The notes beneath the pieces are model-generated. The model was not told where the DNA came from. It did no database searches and saw only the letters and a list, made by a program, of their open reading frames with translations. From Gnomoniopsis sp. IMI 355080 (Eukaryota; Ascomycota; Sordariomycetes; Diaporthales; Gnomoniaceae): 64,000 nt of DNA. The stretch lies in the NCBI GenBank assembly GCA_027946555.1, contig JAPEVC010000063.1, positions 62,001-126,000 of the forward strand. Direction: 5' to 3'. The position numbers and the translations under genes are program-made. This document shows, piece after piece, positions 1 through 11,900 of this stretch. How positions within the stretch are numbered: the stretch's first letter is position 1; each line of letters begins with the position of its first letter.

Positions 1-1885
1 TATGTTATTGGGCAGGGGCAAGTGCCAGTCGTCTGGTGGTGTATTTCGCGAGTGGCTGGCGGACGCTAGGAAGACTAACATGGGGGCGGAGAGGGAGAGG
101 AGCTGAGAGAGTAGCTGTGGTGGAGTAATGTGGAAATCACATCCTGGTGAGAACTTTGTATCGAGAGATATAATTTATGTGGTTCTCTGGTTGGAGGCTC
201 GTGAGAGGACGAATCATGACTCTGAGCGTGTTACTTTGGACCCGTAGTGCTTTTATAGTCTCCCGTCTACTAGGCCCATTCCATAGTTGGGTCATACCGG
301 TCCTCTTCCACGGCAAGGCTTCGCGAGCCCAATGTCGCACAAATCTATACGCTTCAGCATCGGGGAACGCAAATCTCCTTCGTTTCCTCACCCCAATGAA
401 CTACTTGACTGTGCACGCCGAGGAGAAGCCTGACTCTTACGCCCAATTCATTCGGTGAGCTAGTAGTTACTCCTCTAGCCCTCACTCAATTCTATCTCAA
501 GATTCGTGGGCATCAGGGTCTCAAGAGGTTTCCAGTCACCATCGCTGTCCTGATTTCCAGGGCCAGCGGTCTCCAATCTCCGCATGCTATGCGAATACCG
601 CACGCGCAAGTCATTTATTGCCTGACCAGCCTCTCAAAGAGTCCACAGCAATCCGCCTCTGATTGTGCTTGAGACTCCGAACGAGACTCCGCGTTGAGCC
701 CACAGAAACCATGCACGGCGAGCAGATTCATCATCTTCACCGACCCATGTGAGCGCCACGGCGAGTAGCGTCCAGGATAGGACAACTTCCGGTAGAGCCG
801 ACGACCAGCCCTGTGGCATTCCGTCCGGAGAGGCGCCGGCCTATAATAGAGCCTGTACGAAGCTGACGTTGCTTTGAGCTAAGGCATAATATGTACAATG
901 GTGTCTGGTAGTTGCTGGAGGGCAAAGTGTGGATGGCTGGCCACCTGTTTGTAGAAAAAGCTTCCAGACTATCCCACCCAGCACATGGTGCTTATGGAGG
1001 GATATTCTGTGTTGTTGATTCAACTTCCTTGCGACCAACTGGTCGGTAGAAATGCGAATCTCCGATGTAGTTGCAATAAGTGGGCCTCGCCCTACGGCCC
1101 GGCTGCGGTTCGTCACATGTCGCTTCGTGCCGTTCCGAAAAAATCTGGGGAATTACCAGCAGGACTGCATATGCTTTTCACCTGAGCAGAAGCAATTCAG
1201 CACGGTAATTATTATTTCGTCAGCAAAAGAAGTCCGAATATACACGACGAGACACTCACTTCATTTCATTATCCGATGGAAACTTCAGAGAATCCTGCTG
1301 TTCAAGATTCAAATTGAATTCTGTGAGTGTGATGTACCTAAGTCAACAGGTCCTTCGATCGACTTCCCTATGCCGTCAAAATAAGCCCTGAAGGAGAACG
1401 CTCCGACGCCGTCCGAAAAGGCAGAGCGGATCTCGAATAACAGAGCTTTGCCAACCATTACGAGTCACACTCAGCTCGGTGTATATACATCATTAAATTC
1501 TCCCTGGACCGAGCATGTGCCTTGGAACATGGTACAAGCCGAAATACACTGCTAACGCGACCAGAATCAGGATCACAGGCTTGGCGAAATTGCAAGATAC
1601 AACGGGCCATCGTCAACGAAGAGCTGCTTCTAGAGTATGAAGACTCAAATCTAGAGCGGGAGACCAGGCCGAGGGCGTCTGCCTGTTACTGTTGCCGCCG
1701 TTGGGAATTCATCACGCAGAGAGCGGCCATCTCCTCTGCTGCAGAGTGTCGAGTCCTGTCGGCCTCTAATCTAATGGGTCATGCTTCCAATAGGCACTGT
1801 CTCGCCACCGTCACGTGAGATACGAATGTGACGTTCGTAGAATCGAAGCATCTAGAGTCTTGTTAGTTCGTGGTCGAATGTCAAG
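1..1885. other. Intergenic, no recognisable gene
   Basis: Open frames here are all under about 110 codons, overlap on both strands and show no family motif. A few purine-rich and T-rich tracts are present. I see no tRNA, repeat array or transposon end. Confidence 0.5.
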
Positions 1886-2859
1886 CTAGAAGTCCCTTTT
1901 TTTGAGAATGGTGCGCACCTTCTGTGGACACCTGCGGTATATCACCTCCTTTGGGTGTTGTGTCTTCTTTCCGTTCTTCCACGTAAGGTAAACAATGAAA
2001 GTTCCATCGTTCTCGTCTTGGCACATATCCACCGTCTCGACGTGATCCTCCCAACTCCCACTTGGAGGCTTCCACTCTGCAGCCTTGGCGCTCGCTGGTG
2101 GAGTCGAGTCCAGAGGATGGCTCTTTTGCTTCTTCGCTGCTTTGGTAGTCTCAACTGGGGTGGCAGATTTGGATTGCCGCTGGCGTTTGCGACCATTGAG
2201 GGCCTTTTTTGTCTGCTCAAAAATCTTCTCCTTGCCTCCAATACTTTCGTAGTATTCCTTCAGAACTTCAGTAGCGTTTTCACTACAGGAGAGGCGGCAA
2301 TGGTCAGTGGGATGACCGTGGTCTGTCAAGATAAGAGAACGGCAGGTGGGGCCTTACGTCAGATTCTCCTCAGGTTCCCATGTTCGATCTGTCGTCTTTT
2401 CCCAACCTTCCCATTTGACTAAGAATCGTGGTTTGCCCTGGCCAACCCGTCAGCGTAATGAGCGTAGACAAAGATCATAGCTAAGGTTTCGCGGGAAGGA
2501 GTACATCGTTGGCAATGTAGTGTTCGAAAATCTTCTCGACCACATATTCGTCCTCTTCAAGGTCCTCGTCATCCTCCCCATCGTCGCCCTTCACATCGGC
2601 AGGCTTGGAATCGGCGACCTCCTCCTCGTCCTCGTCCTCGTCGTCGTCGTCAAACTCGTCCACATCGGGCTCCTTGTATGATTTGCGAGACTTCTTCGGG
2701 AGAACATCGCTTGTGATTCCGACATCAGACATCTCATCGTCGCTGATCGCTGTGGGCAGAGCTGTCAGAAGTTGCGATTCGGGTTCGAGGCCGCGTCGCG
2801 CGATCGACGCGTCGCATGCTGAGGCTCCGAGGCGGTGCGCTTGACGTACCTGGAGGCAT
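1886..2859 (-). CDS. Heterochromatin protein 1 (chromodomain plus chromo shadow domain)
   Basis: Four exons on the minus strand: 2859-2850, 2749-2505, 2437-2358 and 2282-1886, giving 243 residues. Exon 1 is only 10 nt (ATGCCTCCAG), and joining it restores an N-terminus reading MPPAISDDEMSDVG. A long Asp/Glu-rich stretch (about residues 30-65) precedes a chromodomain. The motif EYVVEKIFEH ends exon 2, and FLVKWEGW with TWEPEENL lies in exon 3; these supply the aromatic-cage positions Tyr, Trp and Trp. A basic hinge (GRKRQRQ, KKQK) leads to a C-terminal chromo shadow-like domain (about residues 180-243). HP1 proteins bind histone H3 methylated on Lys9 and dimerise through the shadow domain to build silent chromatin. 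Family assignment is firm. The micro-exon start is inferred from splice consensus and frame. Confidence 0.9.
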
Positions 2860-4267
2860 GATTGCTAGCGAGACCTTTCGACAGGCGGTATGAAGGAATG
2901 TGAGGGTGATATGGAGGGCGACAGCTCTCAATTGGCGTAAATCAGTGCTCGACCCGTGTATAAACAAGCTTGCGACGAGACCGTACAAGATGCTATTAAA
3001 TCGCTGGAGATGCGACGCGAAGTTCTGAGGCGGGTTAGGGAAGCTCAAGCGGGTCTGCTTAGCTTAATAATCCCAGTCTCATGTAGAGCTCATGCACCCC
3101 TGCACCCTGCAAGACATGTGGCTTGTAGAAGTGGCCGTGCAAGCTTGACATCAATGTATCTCGAAAGTCGACTCGTCTTGGCCGAGGACAACGTTGGAAG
3201 TCCTCCGTTGCTTTTCAGAAATTAACAAGTGGGATAAACTTGTGTTGAATTGAGTCTTTTCCCGTCTCAAATTAAATTTGGATGCACTCACGAGAATTTT
3301 TACATCAAAGGCCATTTTTGCAATCAGTGGCGCTTTCCTCCAGGCTCCGCGTCTCCCCAGATTTGTTAAAGTCCCATTTCCTTGCTTATGATAGATAGAC
3401 CTATCACTGAGAACAAATTGTAGATCCATGATTTCCATCAATAATACAACGTAAGTCTGCGTCAAGACTGCGGTGGTTGTGGCTCAGTGAGAGCCTGTGA
3501 TAATCCTCATTATCCCACAAGAAACGACCGAGCGCAATCACCGACACAACAGCGTTGGTTGAGCGCCCTGTAAATGGCACATCACTGTTTGGAAGGTTCG
3601 TCCCTAGAATAAGAACATAGTTAAATTGTCGAGTCTCATGGCATTCTCCCCGAGCGCACTTGTCCATCAGGTTCCAGGCAATCGCAGCCCCATTGTATAT
3701 TTCATGGTGGGCAGAATCCGACAGTCGACCTTTGGCTACAAATGGCGGCTGATTGGCAAATTAACTACCTAGGTACTTTGTATATTTCCTGGAAATTGAG
3801 CGTCTCATTGGATGCGGAATGAAGACGGAGCAGGAGCCCTGGCAGTTTCCAGGTTTTCTCTTTTCAGGTCCTCACTGAGAGGAACACAATGTTTCCCGAA
3901 TTTCCAACGTACCGCTTCCAGTATCAAAACCTCCGAAACACCAATTTCACTCATCATAGACCTTGTAATGACCCGACCTTATCCCAGGTTCGCTGGAAAC
4001 GGGCCCATGATGAAGTAAGGTTGGGCCTGAACCACTAAATGCACCAAGCTGGTCGTGAAGCTGCGAAATCTGCACTTAGTGGGAAGAATTGCTGCAGCGG
4101 TGTGTAAAGTGTAACCCTATCTGAGTGAAAGAAGCGATAAACGGTCTGAGAATGCAATTGGTAAAGCCGCATGTGCATCTGAGCCACATCACGCCGTGGA
4201 AAATCCTACCAGTATCTGCACACCGTGGGCAACGTTGGCACACCATTGGAAATGTATTGGATTGAAC
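2860..4267. other. Intergenic, one palindrome copy
   Basis: No convincing gene. Two overlapping minus-strand frames at 3151-3667 lack any recognisable motif. One exact TACCTAGGTA palindrome sits at 3766-3775. Confidence 0.45.
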
Positions 4268-5115
4268 CTACCTATTCAAGATACTCACTGCAACTCTTTT
4301 TCCTATTTCAAGGTTTGGACTCCAAGTATCTGTTGGAGCGGGGTCAAAGACAATTACGAAAGGAGTACTAGGGCATCGATGATCGGTACGCGGCACGCAT
4401 CTGCTGCAGTATGTGGTCCTGGGCGTGCATAGCCCGCGCGGTTTCACTCGACACCATTTAGCTCTTCTGATGCAGCCATCTATCTTTATGTAATCATACG
4501 GTATTGTGAAGATGTAATTGAAATATTTTCTGATCCGCTGCGAACGCAAGCCTCTGCGGGTTAGTAAGGCGTAGAGTGCAGGTGGCCCGCGGAATTGTTT
4601 ACCCGGGGCATAATTTGCTTTCTAAGTTGGTTTTGATTGATGGCTCATTGACACCATTCAGTTGGCTCGATTAGAGCAATACGTTCTATGTTTATTTCTT
4701 TTTTTAAGAAGTCTTTCAATTCACGTCAACTTGAGCGCTGCCCCCCCTCCTCCCTCCCTTTCATTGGGCTGGTTGCCCAGCCGGCCCCCTAGAGCACTTA
4801 CAGCAACGATAGACACTTAGTGCTTGGATTGAGAATGTCTGTTACGTCAAGTCTCCAGGGCTCGTAAGCAATACGGGACAATAGTAAAAGATAATCTCGC
4901 AGCGCGGCCATTGCCGTTATGGGAAGTGACACCACAGCAAATAGCCCTAGTCCTTCAATAATCCACTTGGAAAGTATTCTGAGACGTCTACGAGAGACAC
5001 CAGTACTGGAACTCTGCATGGTCCGTTTCCCCCCAGCGATAATTGAAGTGGCCTCAGATATGTTCAACCAATAAAACTCCATCCTTGATTCTGTATTGTT
5101 CCTTTCGAATGTCAT
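4268..5115 (-). CDS. Doubtful two-exon hypothetical membrane protein
   Basis: A possible gene of 199 residues from exons 5115-4802 and 4553-4268. The supporting evidence is a consensus donor (GTAAGTG at 4801-4795), a consensus branch and acceptor (ACTAACCCGCAG just before 4553), and frame continuity across the 248-nt intron. Exon 1 encodes one hydrophobic segment (around IEGLGLFAVVSLPITAMAAL), and exon 2 is Cys- and Arg-rich. I recognise no family. The intron is longer than most in this window and the start codon is uncertain, so this may be a chance arrangement. Confidence 0.2.
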
Positions 5116-6139
5116 CTTGAACAACAAAGCCACAGATGGTTTTCAAAGTACAGCTTTGGCTGCAGCACTGGGGCTGAGGACCTCATCAAACTGCCAGCGA
5201 CTCACACCCTTGAGTTGCGCAATACTTTCAACTGCTTAGGTACGATGTTGAAATGCTACTGAAGCGTAACAATTGTTGTCTTGTTTCCCAGGGAAGGCTG
5301 CCCCAAAATACTGAGAATTGACAATGGAATTCGAGGTCTACGAATATATCCTGTAGCTGACGAGCATGCATACTGCAGGTGTGAAAAACTCTTTCGGAGT
5401 GCTTGACCGCGACGAACCAGTCAAGAAAATGTCCTTATCTTTACTTCGTTCACATTCTTGGATGCTCAACAGTGCATCGAGGTTCAATCTCATCCGTAAT
5501 AGGTACAAACCCACGCGCGCGATGTCCTCAAGGCTCCGCTTTTTGAACCCACATTCCCGTGGATTTTTGACAATAGCGTTGAAGATCAGAGGATCTTCCG
5601 ATGAGGAGTTTCAAAGAAGAAATGTGCTCGACGATGACCTTGGGGAGCATTCTGCGTCCTCAAGGGCCCACCAATCCTGGCACAAGCTAGAGCTCCCCAC
5701 GACACGAGTTGATATCTTGAACGGGACAACTAGAATGCAATCGATCGACTTTGTATGCACAGTCTTGATTAGTCCGGTCTTTGGTGCTCAGACGTCAGTC
5801 AAGATACTTTGATTCGACTCCAAAGGCCCGTTTCTGGGTCGCATCGGCTTTGCTCCTCACCTTCTACTGGCTGTGGCATCGGCGTGTTTCCGCTTTTTTG
5901 GCCCCATCATAAGAGCACGCTCCACCAGACACTATCTAATCGTCTGTCCCGACAGCCGAGTCCGGACGGTATAGATTCTGCAGCAATCTGGCTGCAGGAG
6001 TGATTTTCGAGACAACATGAAGCCCGAGCCGCATATGTCAATGGAAGCTCCTGCAGAGCGCGTGGGATGTATGTAAGTCACACCAATCTGCGTCCCCGGG
6101 GAACTCAACTAAGCTCTCAGACATTGGAGATCTAAGTAA
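5116..6139. other. Intergenic, nothing recognised
   Basis: A 148-codon plus-strand frame at 5366-5812 shows no domain or compositional sign of coding. No repeats seen. Confidence 0.4.
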
Positions 6140-6857
6140 TTGAGAGACCATGATTTAGAGGAGCTGGAGAACATTTTGAAGACACAAGGCTACAAACTTT
6201 CAATCCCATCAAGTCGTCGTAAGTGCCTTAATCCTCGACATAAAGTCTCACATATACGATGTGCTGTCTGGAGTATAGTCTCCGTTTGACGCATGGCAGT
6301 TGGAGGTGTGGTGGGTCTCAACGAGCTCAGTGTCCTTAGTCGGTGGGCCTGTGGCTGGTCACCCTCTCCCCATCGTCTTGTCAAAATTCGCAGCGTGGGG
6401 GTTCAACATGAGGGGCATCGAGTCAACGACGGTCTCAAAATCTAGGTTCGGTTAATAAGGCACTTGCTATCTGCCGGCACACTATCCTTTAATGGCAGCT
6501 GTCAACGCAAGTTGCGTGCCGTAGTCCAGATTCATGCATGTTTTCGCCGAATGCGGTCAGATGACCGTGGCCTGGCCCATTGTCGCCGCCATCTGGGAAT
6601 GAGGACGCTGCGTGAGACGCTTGCTGCTTGCACGTGAGCTTGCCCGGCAAAAGAGGCTGGCGTTGTCTCTGTTCCTGAGCAAAGTTGCCACCTCGACGTC
6701 GAGATGCAATCTGTATTGGGGGCATCGAAGGTTCGACGCCGAGCTGTACCATTTTGCAGCGTTTGATTTGTGTGATCTAACAAACCGAGGCCGCCAGACC
6801 GATGCTATCATTCTTATTTCGGCTTTTGCTTTGGACTTGATACTTACTCTTGGGTGA
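6140..6857 (+). pseudogene. Possible decayed DUF3176-like membrane protein
   Basis: Disconnected fragments resemble the order of motifs in fungal DUF3176 proteins. A charged lead-in (HDLEELENILKTQGY, about 6152-6200) is followed by a good donor and acceptor (GTAAGT near 6221, TATAG near 6279). Next comes SPFDAWQLEVWW and a Gly/Pro stretch ending in GHPLP. About 300 bases on, NLYWGHRRFDAEL and FDLCDLTNRG recall the W-W-F and FD...RG segments of the family. Stops and frame changes separate them and the rest of the domain is absent. The similarity is judged from memory and is weak; it could be coincidence. Confidence 0.22.
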
Positions 6858-7360
6858 GTAGAGATGGGAGGCTAAGCCCTATTCGCTTCTATGTTCGGGT
6901 CTGTCACCCAACTTCGAATGTCTTGCAGATGCAAGGGCCATGCTGATGGAGCGACTTACGCAACTCGCTTCAGCGAGGCACAGCTCATACATATTGGAAT
7001 GCAAGCCGATAAGGCCATTACCCCCTTCATGCATCATTTCTCCCGAAGTCGTCCATAATTTTTGACATGCCGCAGATCTTTCAGTTTCCCATCATGCAGT
7101 TCCTCAAGGTGTTCGTCTGATGGCAATACATATTTGAACGTACTAGCTGCATGGAATTTTCAACGTTGAGGAGCATTTATTGAGTTGCTAGACTCCCCTA
7201 CCCTGAGGGTATGGTCACTTTTGCTCCAAACAGTATCTTCAAGTTTGTCATGAGATCCGTTAACTCTGAGCGCCAATTGTACATATACATATGATCACTT
7301 GAAAGATCGTTTCAATCTTCCGATTTCCGTCAACCAAGCTGTGTGCCCGGAGCAACCAAA
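6858..7360. other. Upstream region of the PTH11-like gene
   Basis: AT-richer than the flanking coding DNA, with no gene seen. It presumably contains the promoter and leader of the gene starting at 7361, but I see no clear TATA element. Confidence 0.4.
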
Positions 7361-8919
7361 ATGGATGGCGACCGTGGCCCTCGGCTGGAGGCAGTCATAC
7401 TCAGTTTCCTTGCCGTATGCACCATTGCTGTTTTTCTGCGCACTTATACGATGGGCTTCATTTTGAAAAGATTCTTCCTCGAGGACTATCTCGCCATCCT
7501 TGCATTGGTACGTGGTTACCCCATTGCTAAATTGTCTGGACCTACCTAGGTAGTGGCCGAATTCCTACCTAGGTATCCACTGGCCCTGTTCCAGTGCCCG
7601 AGTTAATGCATAGAGACACAGTTGATATATGCGGTATACACAGCTCTTGCACTGGTCAGCGTCAAATACGGGTTGGGCAAGCACCTCCGTGACGTCGTGC
7701 CAGTAGACCGAGCCCTTGCCAGCAAATATTGCTTTCTCGCGGCGATTGTTTACATCGTCCTATCCTATCTTGTTAAAGTCGTCGTCGGACTCTTCCTGGT
7801 ACGGATATGCTCTGGTAATTACGAATCCCACCATCAGGACGCTTTGGCTGGAATAGAATGCTGACCAGAGTCAAGCTTCTAACCAAAAATGGCAACGCAT
7901 CACCATCTGGACTATGCTCGGTGTTGTAGGTCTGTTCTATGGAGCATACTTCTTCATCGCCGTCTTCGCTTGCCGTATGTACTTCCTACACCTTTGGAGA
8001 GTTCTCGAATGTGCCATTATACACCAATGTTTATGCTGTTTTCGTAACGCATAATGGATTTGTAAAAAAGTCTGACATCGAGCAGAGCCTGTAGAGTACA
8101 CGTGGGCACGGTATTCTCCAGATCCACATGTAGAGGGAAAATGTAACGCAAGTGTGGCAGCAACTGCTATAACCTATATTGCGACCATCATGAATGTCGT
8201 TGCGGACTGGATGCTTGCGATCTTGCCAGCGACAGTGGTCTGGCAAGCTCAGCTCGACAAAAGAACCAAGATGTCTATCAGTATCATTTTGGGCATGGGA
8301 TCGATGTAAGTGCTTTTTTCTTTCTTTACATCACCTTTATTCCAGTGGTTGGGTAACCATGTGAAATGATGGATAATGTTCCTTCGTGAGGGCGGAGGTG
8401 AGCCTGAATACTGATCGCACACATAGAGCGTCTATCGCCACAGTCATAAGAGTCATATACGCAAAGGAGCTGGTGGATAAAACCGAGTATTTGTACAACT
8501 TCTACGATCTGGCAGTATGGAGCACGGTCGAATGCGGAATGGCCTTGATGGCGTCGTCGCTTGCGACACTGAAGCCTCTCTTCCGAAAGATGACCATCAT
8601 CTTTACCGAGACGCGGCAGTCCAGCTTCATGCACTCCGCTGATTACTCAACAAGGAAACGAGACACCAGGCAGCCTGAAGCCAGGGTGGGAGGTCAAAAA
8701 ATACCTGCCAGTTCAAGCTTCAGCACGTACCGTTCTAGAAAAGTGTCGATACCACGGGGGAGCAACGGCTCGATCTCGATTCCGCAAGCCGCTAGATGGC
8801 ATTATAGGAACTGTGGTGACGAGATCGAGATGTTTGCCAACAGTCCTGCCTCAAACGGGGAATCGACTGCCAGTATGAGTGCTCTCTACTTGAAAGGGTA
8901 CCAAGACGATATTGTTTGA
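7361..8919 (+). CDS. PTH11-like integral membrane protein (fungal rhodopsin-domain family)
   Basis: Five exons: 7361-7507, 7622-7814, 7876-7974, 8086-8305 and 8427-8919, giving 383 residues. The protein has about seven hydrophobic helices in the N-terminal two thirds. Family landmarks are LEDYLAILAL ending helix 2, YGLGKHLRDV, the W-R-TIWT segment, and a conserved loop with GKCNA before helix 5, followed by NVVADWMLAILP. The C-terminus is a Ser/Arg-rich cytoplasmic tail. Relatives are PTH11-type GPCR-like proteins; those studied sense surfaces or hydrophobic cues, but most have unknown ligands. No CFEM domain precedes the helices. The 7814/7876 junction was chosen because the alternatives meet a stop or lose the RICS-NQKW continuity. 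Intron 1 carries two copies of the TACCTAGGTA palindrome. Confidence 0.82.
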
Positions 8920-11900
8920 GCATGAAGTATAAAAGAAACAGAAATGAAATAATGATACGTGTCTGCATGACCAATTACCATTCTTTGAATGTGGGAAGGT
9001 GTTCGTTGTTATGTGATCTCTCTGTAGCCGACCGCATTCAGAGCAGAACGCCGAGGAAGCTTTCGTGATGAGCGCGCCTTCAACGCGCTCTTATGGCATT
9101 ATCAACATATAAATAGCGAATTGGAAACGGTAGTTTCATTCAAATTCCGAAGATCAGAGAATGTTGCGATTACCCAGGTACCACGCCTCTTTTTCTCTCG
9201 GGCTTTATGTTCCTACACGGTCGAGGACGATGAATCCCTTATTAGCAGTCACAAAATTTCAAGTGGTCTGCTCAAACGCTGAGCTTCACATACCTATATC
9301 GAAGCCTGTTCGTGGTGGAGACAAGAGCAGTCTTTTCAGGGCCTACTTAGGTAGACCACTGCCATCCATGGATATAGAAGCACCACAAGCTACGCATATG
9401 CAGGGCATCAAGTTCTCAGGACCGCAATTCCTGTGCATAAGCAAGTACATCATTTAATGTTTCAACCATGCAAAATGCCCGGGATCGATCAAAAGGACCA
9501 TGAGAGTCGGGATCAATCCCGCGAGCATATCCACGTATTGGACCAAGTGAGGAAGAGCCAGGGCAGGTGGTTAAAGCCATAGCATTCCCGAGTTGGATCA
9601 TACACCACTTAAAAATACCTACTTGGCCCAATGAATCATTGGTTCCTGTGGAGCTTCCTTATTCCTGCTCAAATAGCAGACAATAGGTACCCGACATAGA
9701 GTGGCGACTGGCTTGACTACCTTGACCTGACTTGGGCACAAAGATTTGGGTACTCAAGCTCGTATAAATAAAAGCTTGTCTAATGACGGGCAGCCAGATA
9801 CTTTCCATTGCTTCCGTGAGATTCCGTCGGAGTATATAGAGATGAAAATACGGGGTTTACCGAGATGACCACCTTTTTCCCTGGTACTGAGCCTTGTCCC
9901 GGACTCCTGGTCTTGGCGCATTCCCACTTGCCCTTGTTGCAAGGGGGGGGGGGACATTTGTTTCACGGCCGGCTCGTTGATGGATTTAAATCGAGGCTGG
10001 CGTGAATTTACATCTCAACGTGATTTTTACGAGGTGTACCATGTGGTTTGTGGGTCGACGATGGCCTTGTGAGGCGCCTGAACCCAAAGATTCATGTGAT
10101 CGTACCATTTCGATTGCAATCTGTGCCGATGTGTCTGACTGCTAGGCTCCGTCGCTACTGCCGGGGCTGGCCTAATAGTCACGAACGACCCGAGCCTTGC
10201 GAATAAAGGAATCTGTGTACCACCTCTTTTGACTGGGCAGTTGATGACAGTAAATCCTCTGTAGGTATGTATAATTTGTGTCAAAATTCGTTCCATGAGC
10301 TCGAATATTTAGGGTCTTCCAGTTCTTATAGTGCAATTCACCTAGGATTGAATCGGCCAAATCGAACAGCCTGGACAGGCAGCTAGTCACTTCATCACTG
10401 GAAGGGATATGCAATAATGTATCCATACTATGCGTCCCTTTGAATATTATGCTCGGTATATAAAGCAACCAAGCTCCACCAGCGCATAGCGTGATTCAAA
10501 TGACCATCCGCTGGCTCCATCTCGAACGAAGTTTGCTCGATCTTGCAAAACATGGGATGAATGACAAGTCAGACAGGAAAGATCGCTACTGCCCGATCAG
10601 AACTGCCCTTGCCCGCTCCCTTGCGGTATAATTCTCGTGAGTAAGTAGGGATGTTCTTAGCTTGAAATAGAGAGACTTGATGTTCGTTGATAATTTTAGA
10701 GGCTGGATATGCTTAACATGGTGTAAACAGCGGTCTGTGCACAACTATGTGCCTGCTTAGGTACCTAGGTATGTATGCTTGACATTTATTCAGCCTTGCC
10801 ATGTACATAACGGACGTGCCGACCTACTGTGATAACGGCACGCGGAACAGAGGTCCATCTTCCGATTCAGCAGCTGCGGACGGATGGAGAAAAGTGTAGA
10901 CGCTGCAACTGGACATTTGACTTGTGGGACAGTGGGGGGTAATTCGATGGGCGGCACTGACGGCGCTTGGTCCAATCGAGGACGGAGTTGCTCGTGATTG
11001 TGACGTGGAAGTGGGAACAATACCAATGGACGTCACAGCAGCAGGAGAGCGTGAGAGGGTCCAAAACTGGATGGATCCTTACGCAAGGTCTCATTTCCAA
11101 ACCACACCGTCATTTTGTTCATGGTTTCGCTGGTCTCCGCTCATCTCCAACGGTAGAGTTCTGACAGACATGCGCTCCAATCCTGGATCTTCTTCCATGT
11201 TGCCGGGCGTCTGCCTATGGTTTGTGTACACCTGATCGGCCTGGTTTGACACACCTGCAGACCGGAGCCCTTGTTCATGCAACATGGCTATTTTGCGTCT
11301 TGTCTGTAGTCTGCAGCTACCACCGGAGAAGGGTCCGTCGAACGGTCAGGTTGAGATTGAATACATACCTTGAATGTTTCGGCCGAGACTCTGGGGTTCG
11401 GAGATGGGCCAGCGGGTCATATAAGCCGGATATGTGGCACCAAGGGGCACTTTGATTGTCCGGATACCGTCGATCTTGCTGCAAGGGTGGTATTCAAGGC
11501 ACCAGAGCCTGGCCATGATCCTCCGGTCCTCATTCCGCGAACAAGATTTGCACAGACCCAAGCATGGACCCAGCTCGATGGGATGATGCCATCACATCTT
11601 GAGAGCAAGACCGTGATGAGTGATTGCAGATTGCCGAGCGCAACCTACTATCAGGATGGACTAATAAGCAGATTCTCAGAAAGACTTTCATGATGGGCAA
11701 CAAGGCCCTGCCACGGGAAGATTGTGCAGTATGCACAATTTTTCTATCCTTCACCATGGGTCGTCTGCAAGAGGTTGGCCTCCACCAGGATCATCATGAT
11801 CAGCATGGGGGTCGGGCAGAGATGACAGCTGTCAGAGAGCGCCCTGCCGAGCAAGGGGGCCTGTCCCGATCCACTGCGTAGAAGCAACATCCTGGCACGG

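Noticed and set aside
3151..3667. Two overlapping minus-strand frames of 87 and 104 codons
   Set aside because: I could not join them with good splice sites and recognise no domain.
10500..10631. 43-codon frame about 40 bases after TATATAAA
   Set aside because: A TATA-like sequence plus a short frame is expected by chance in a 6-kb non-coding stretch; the product has no features.
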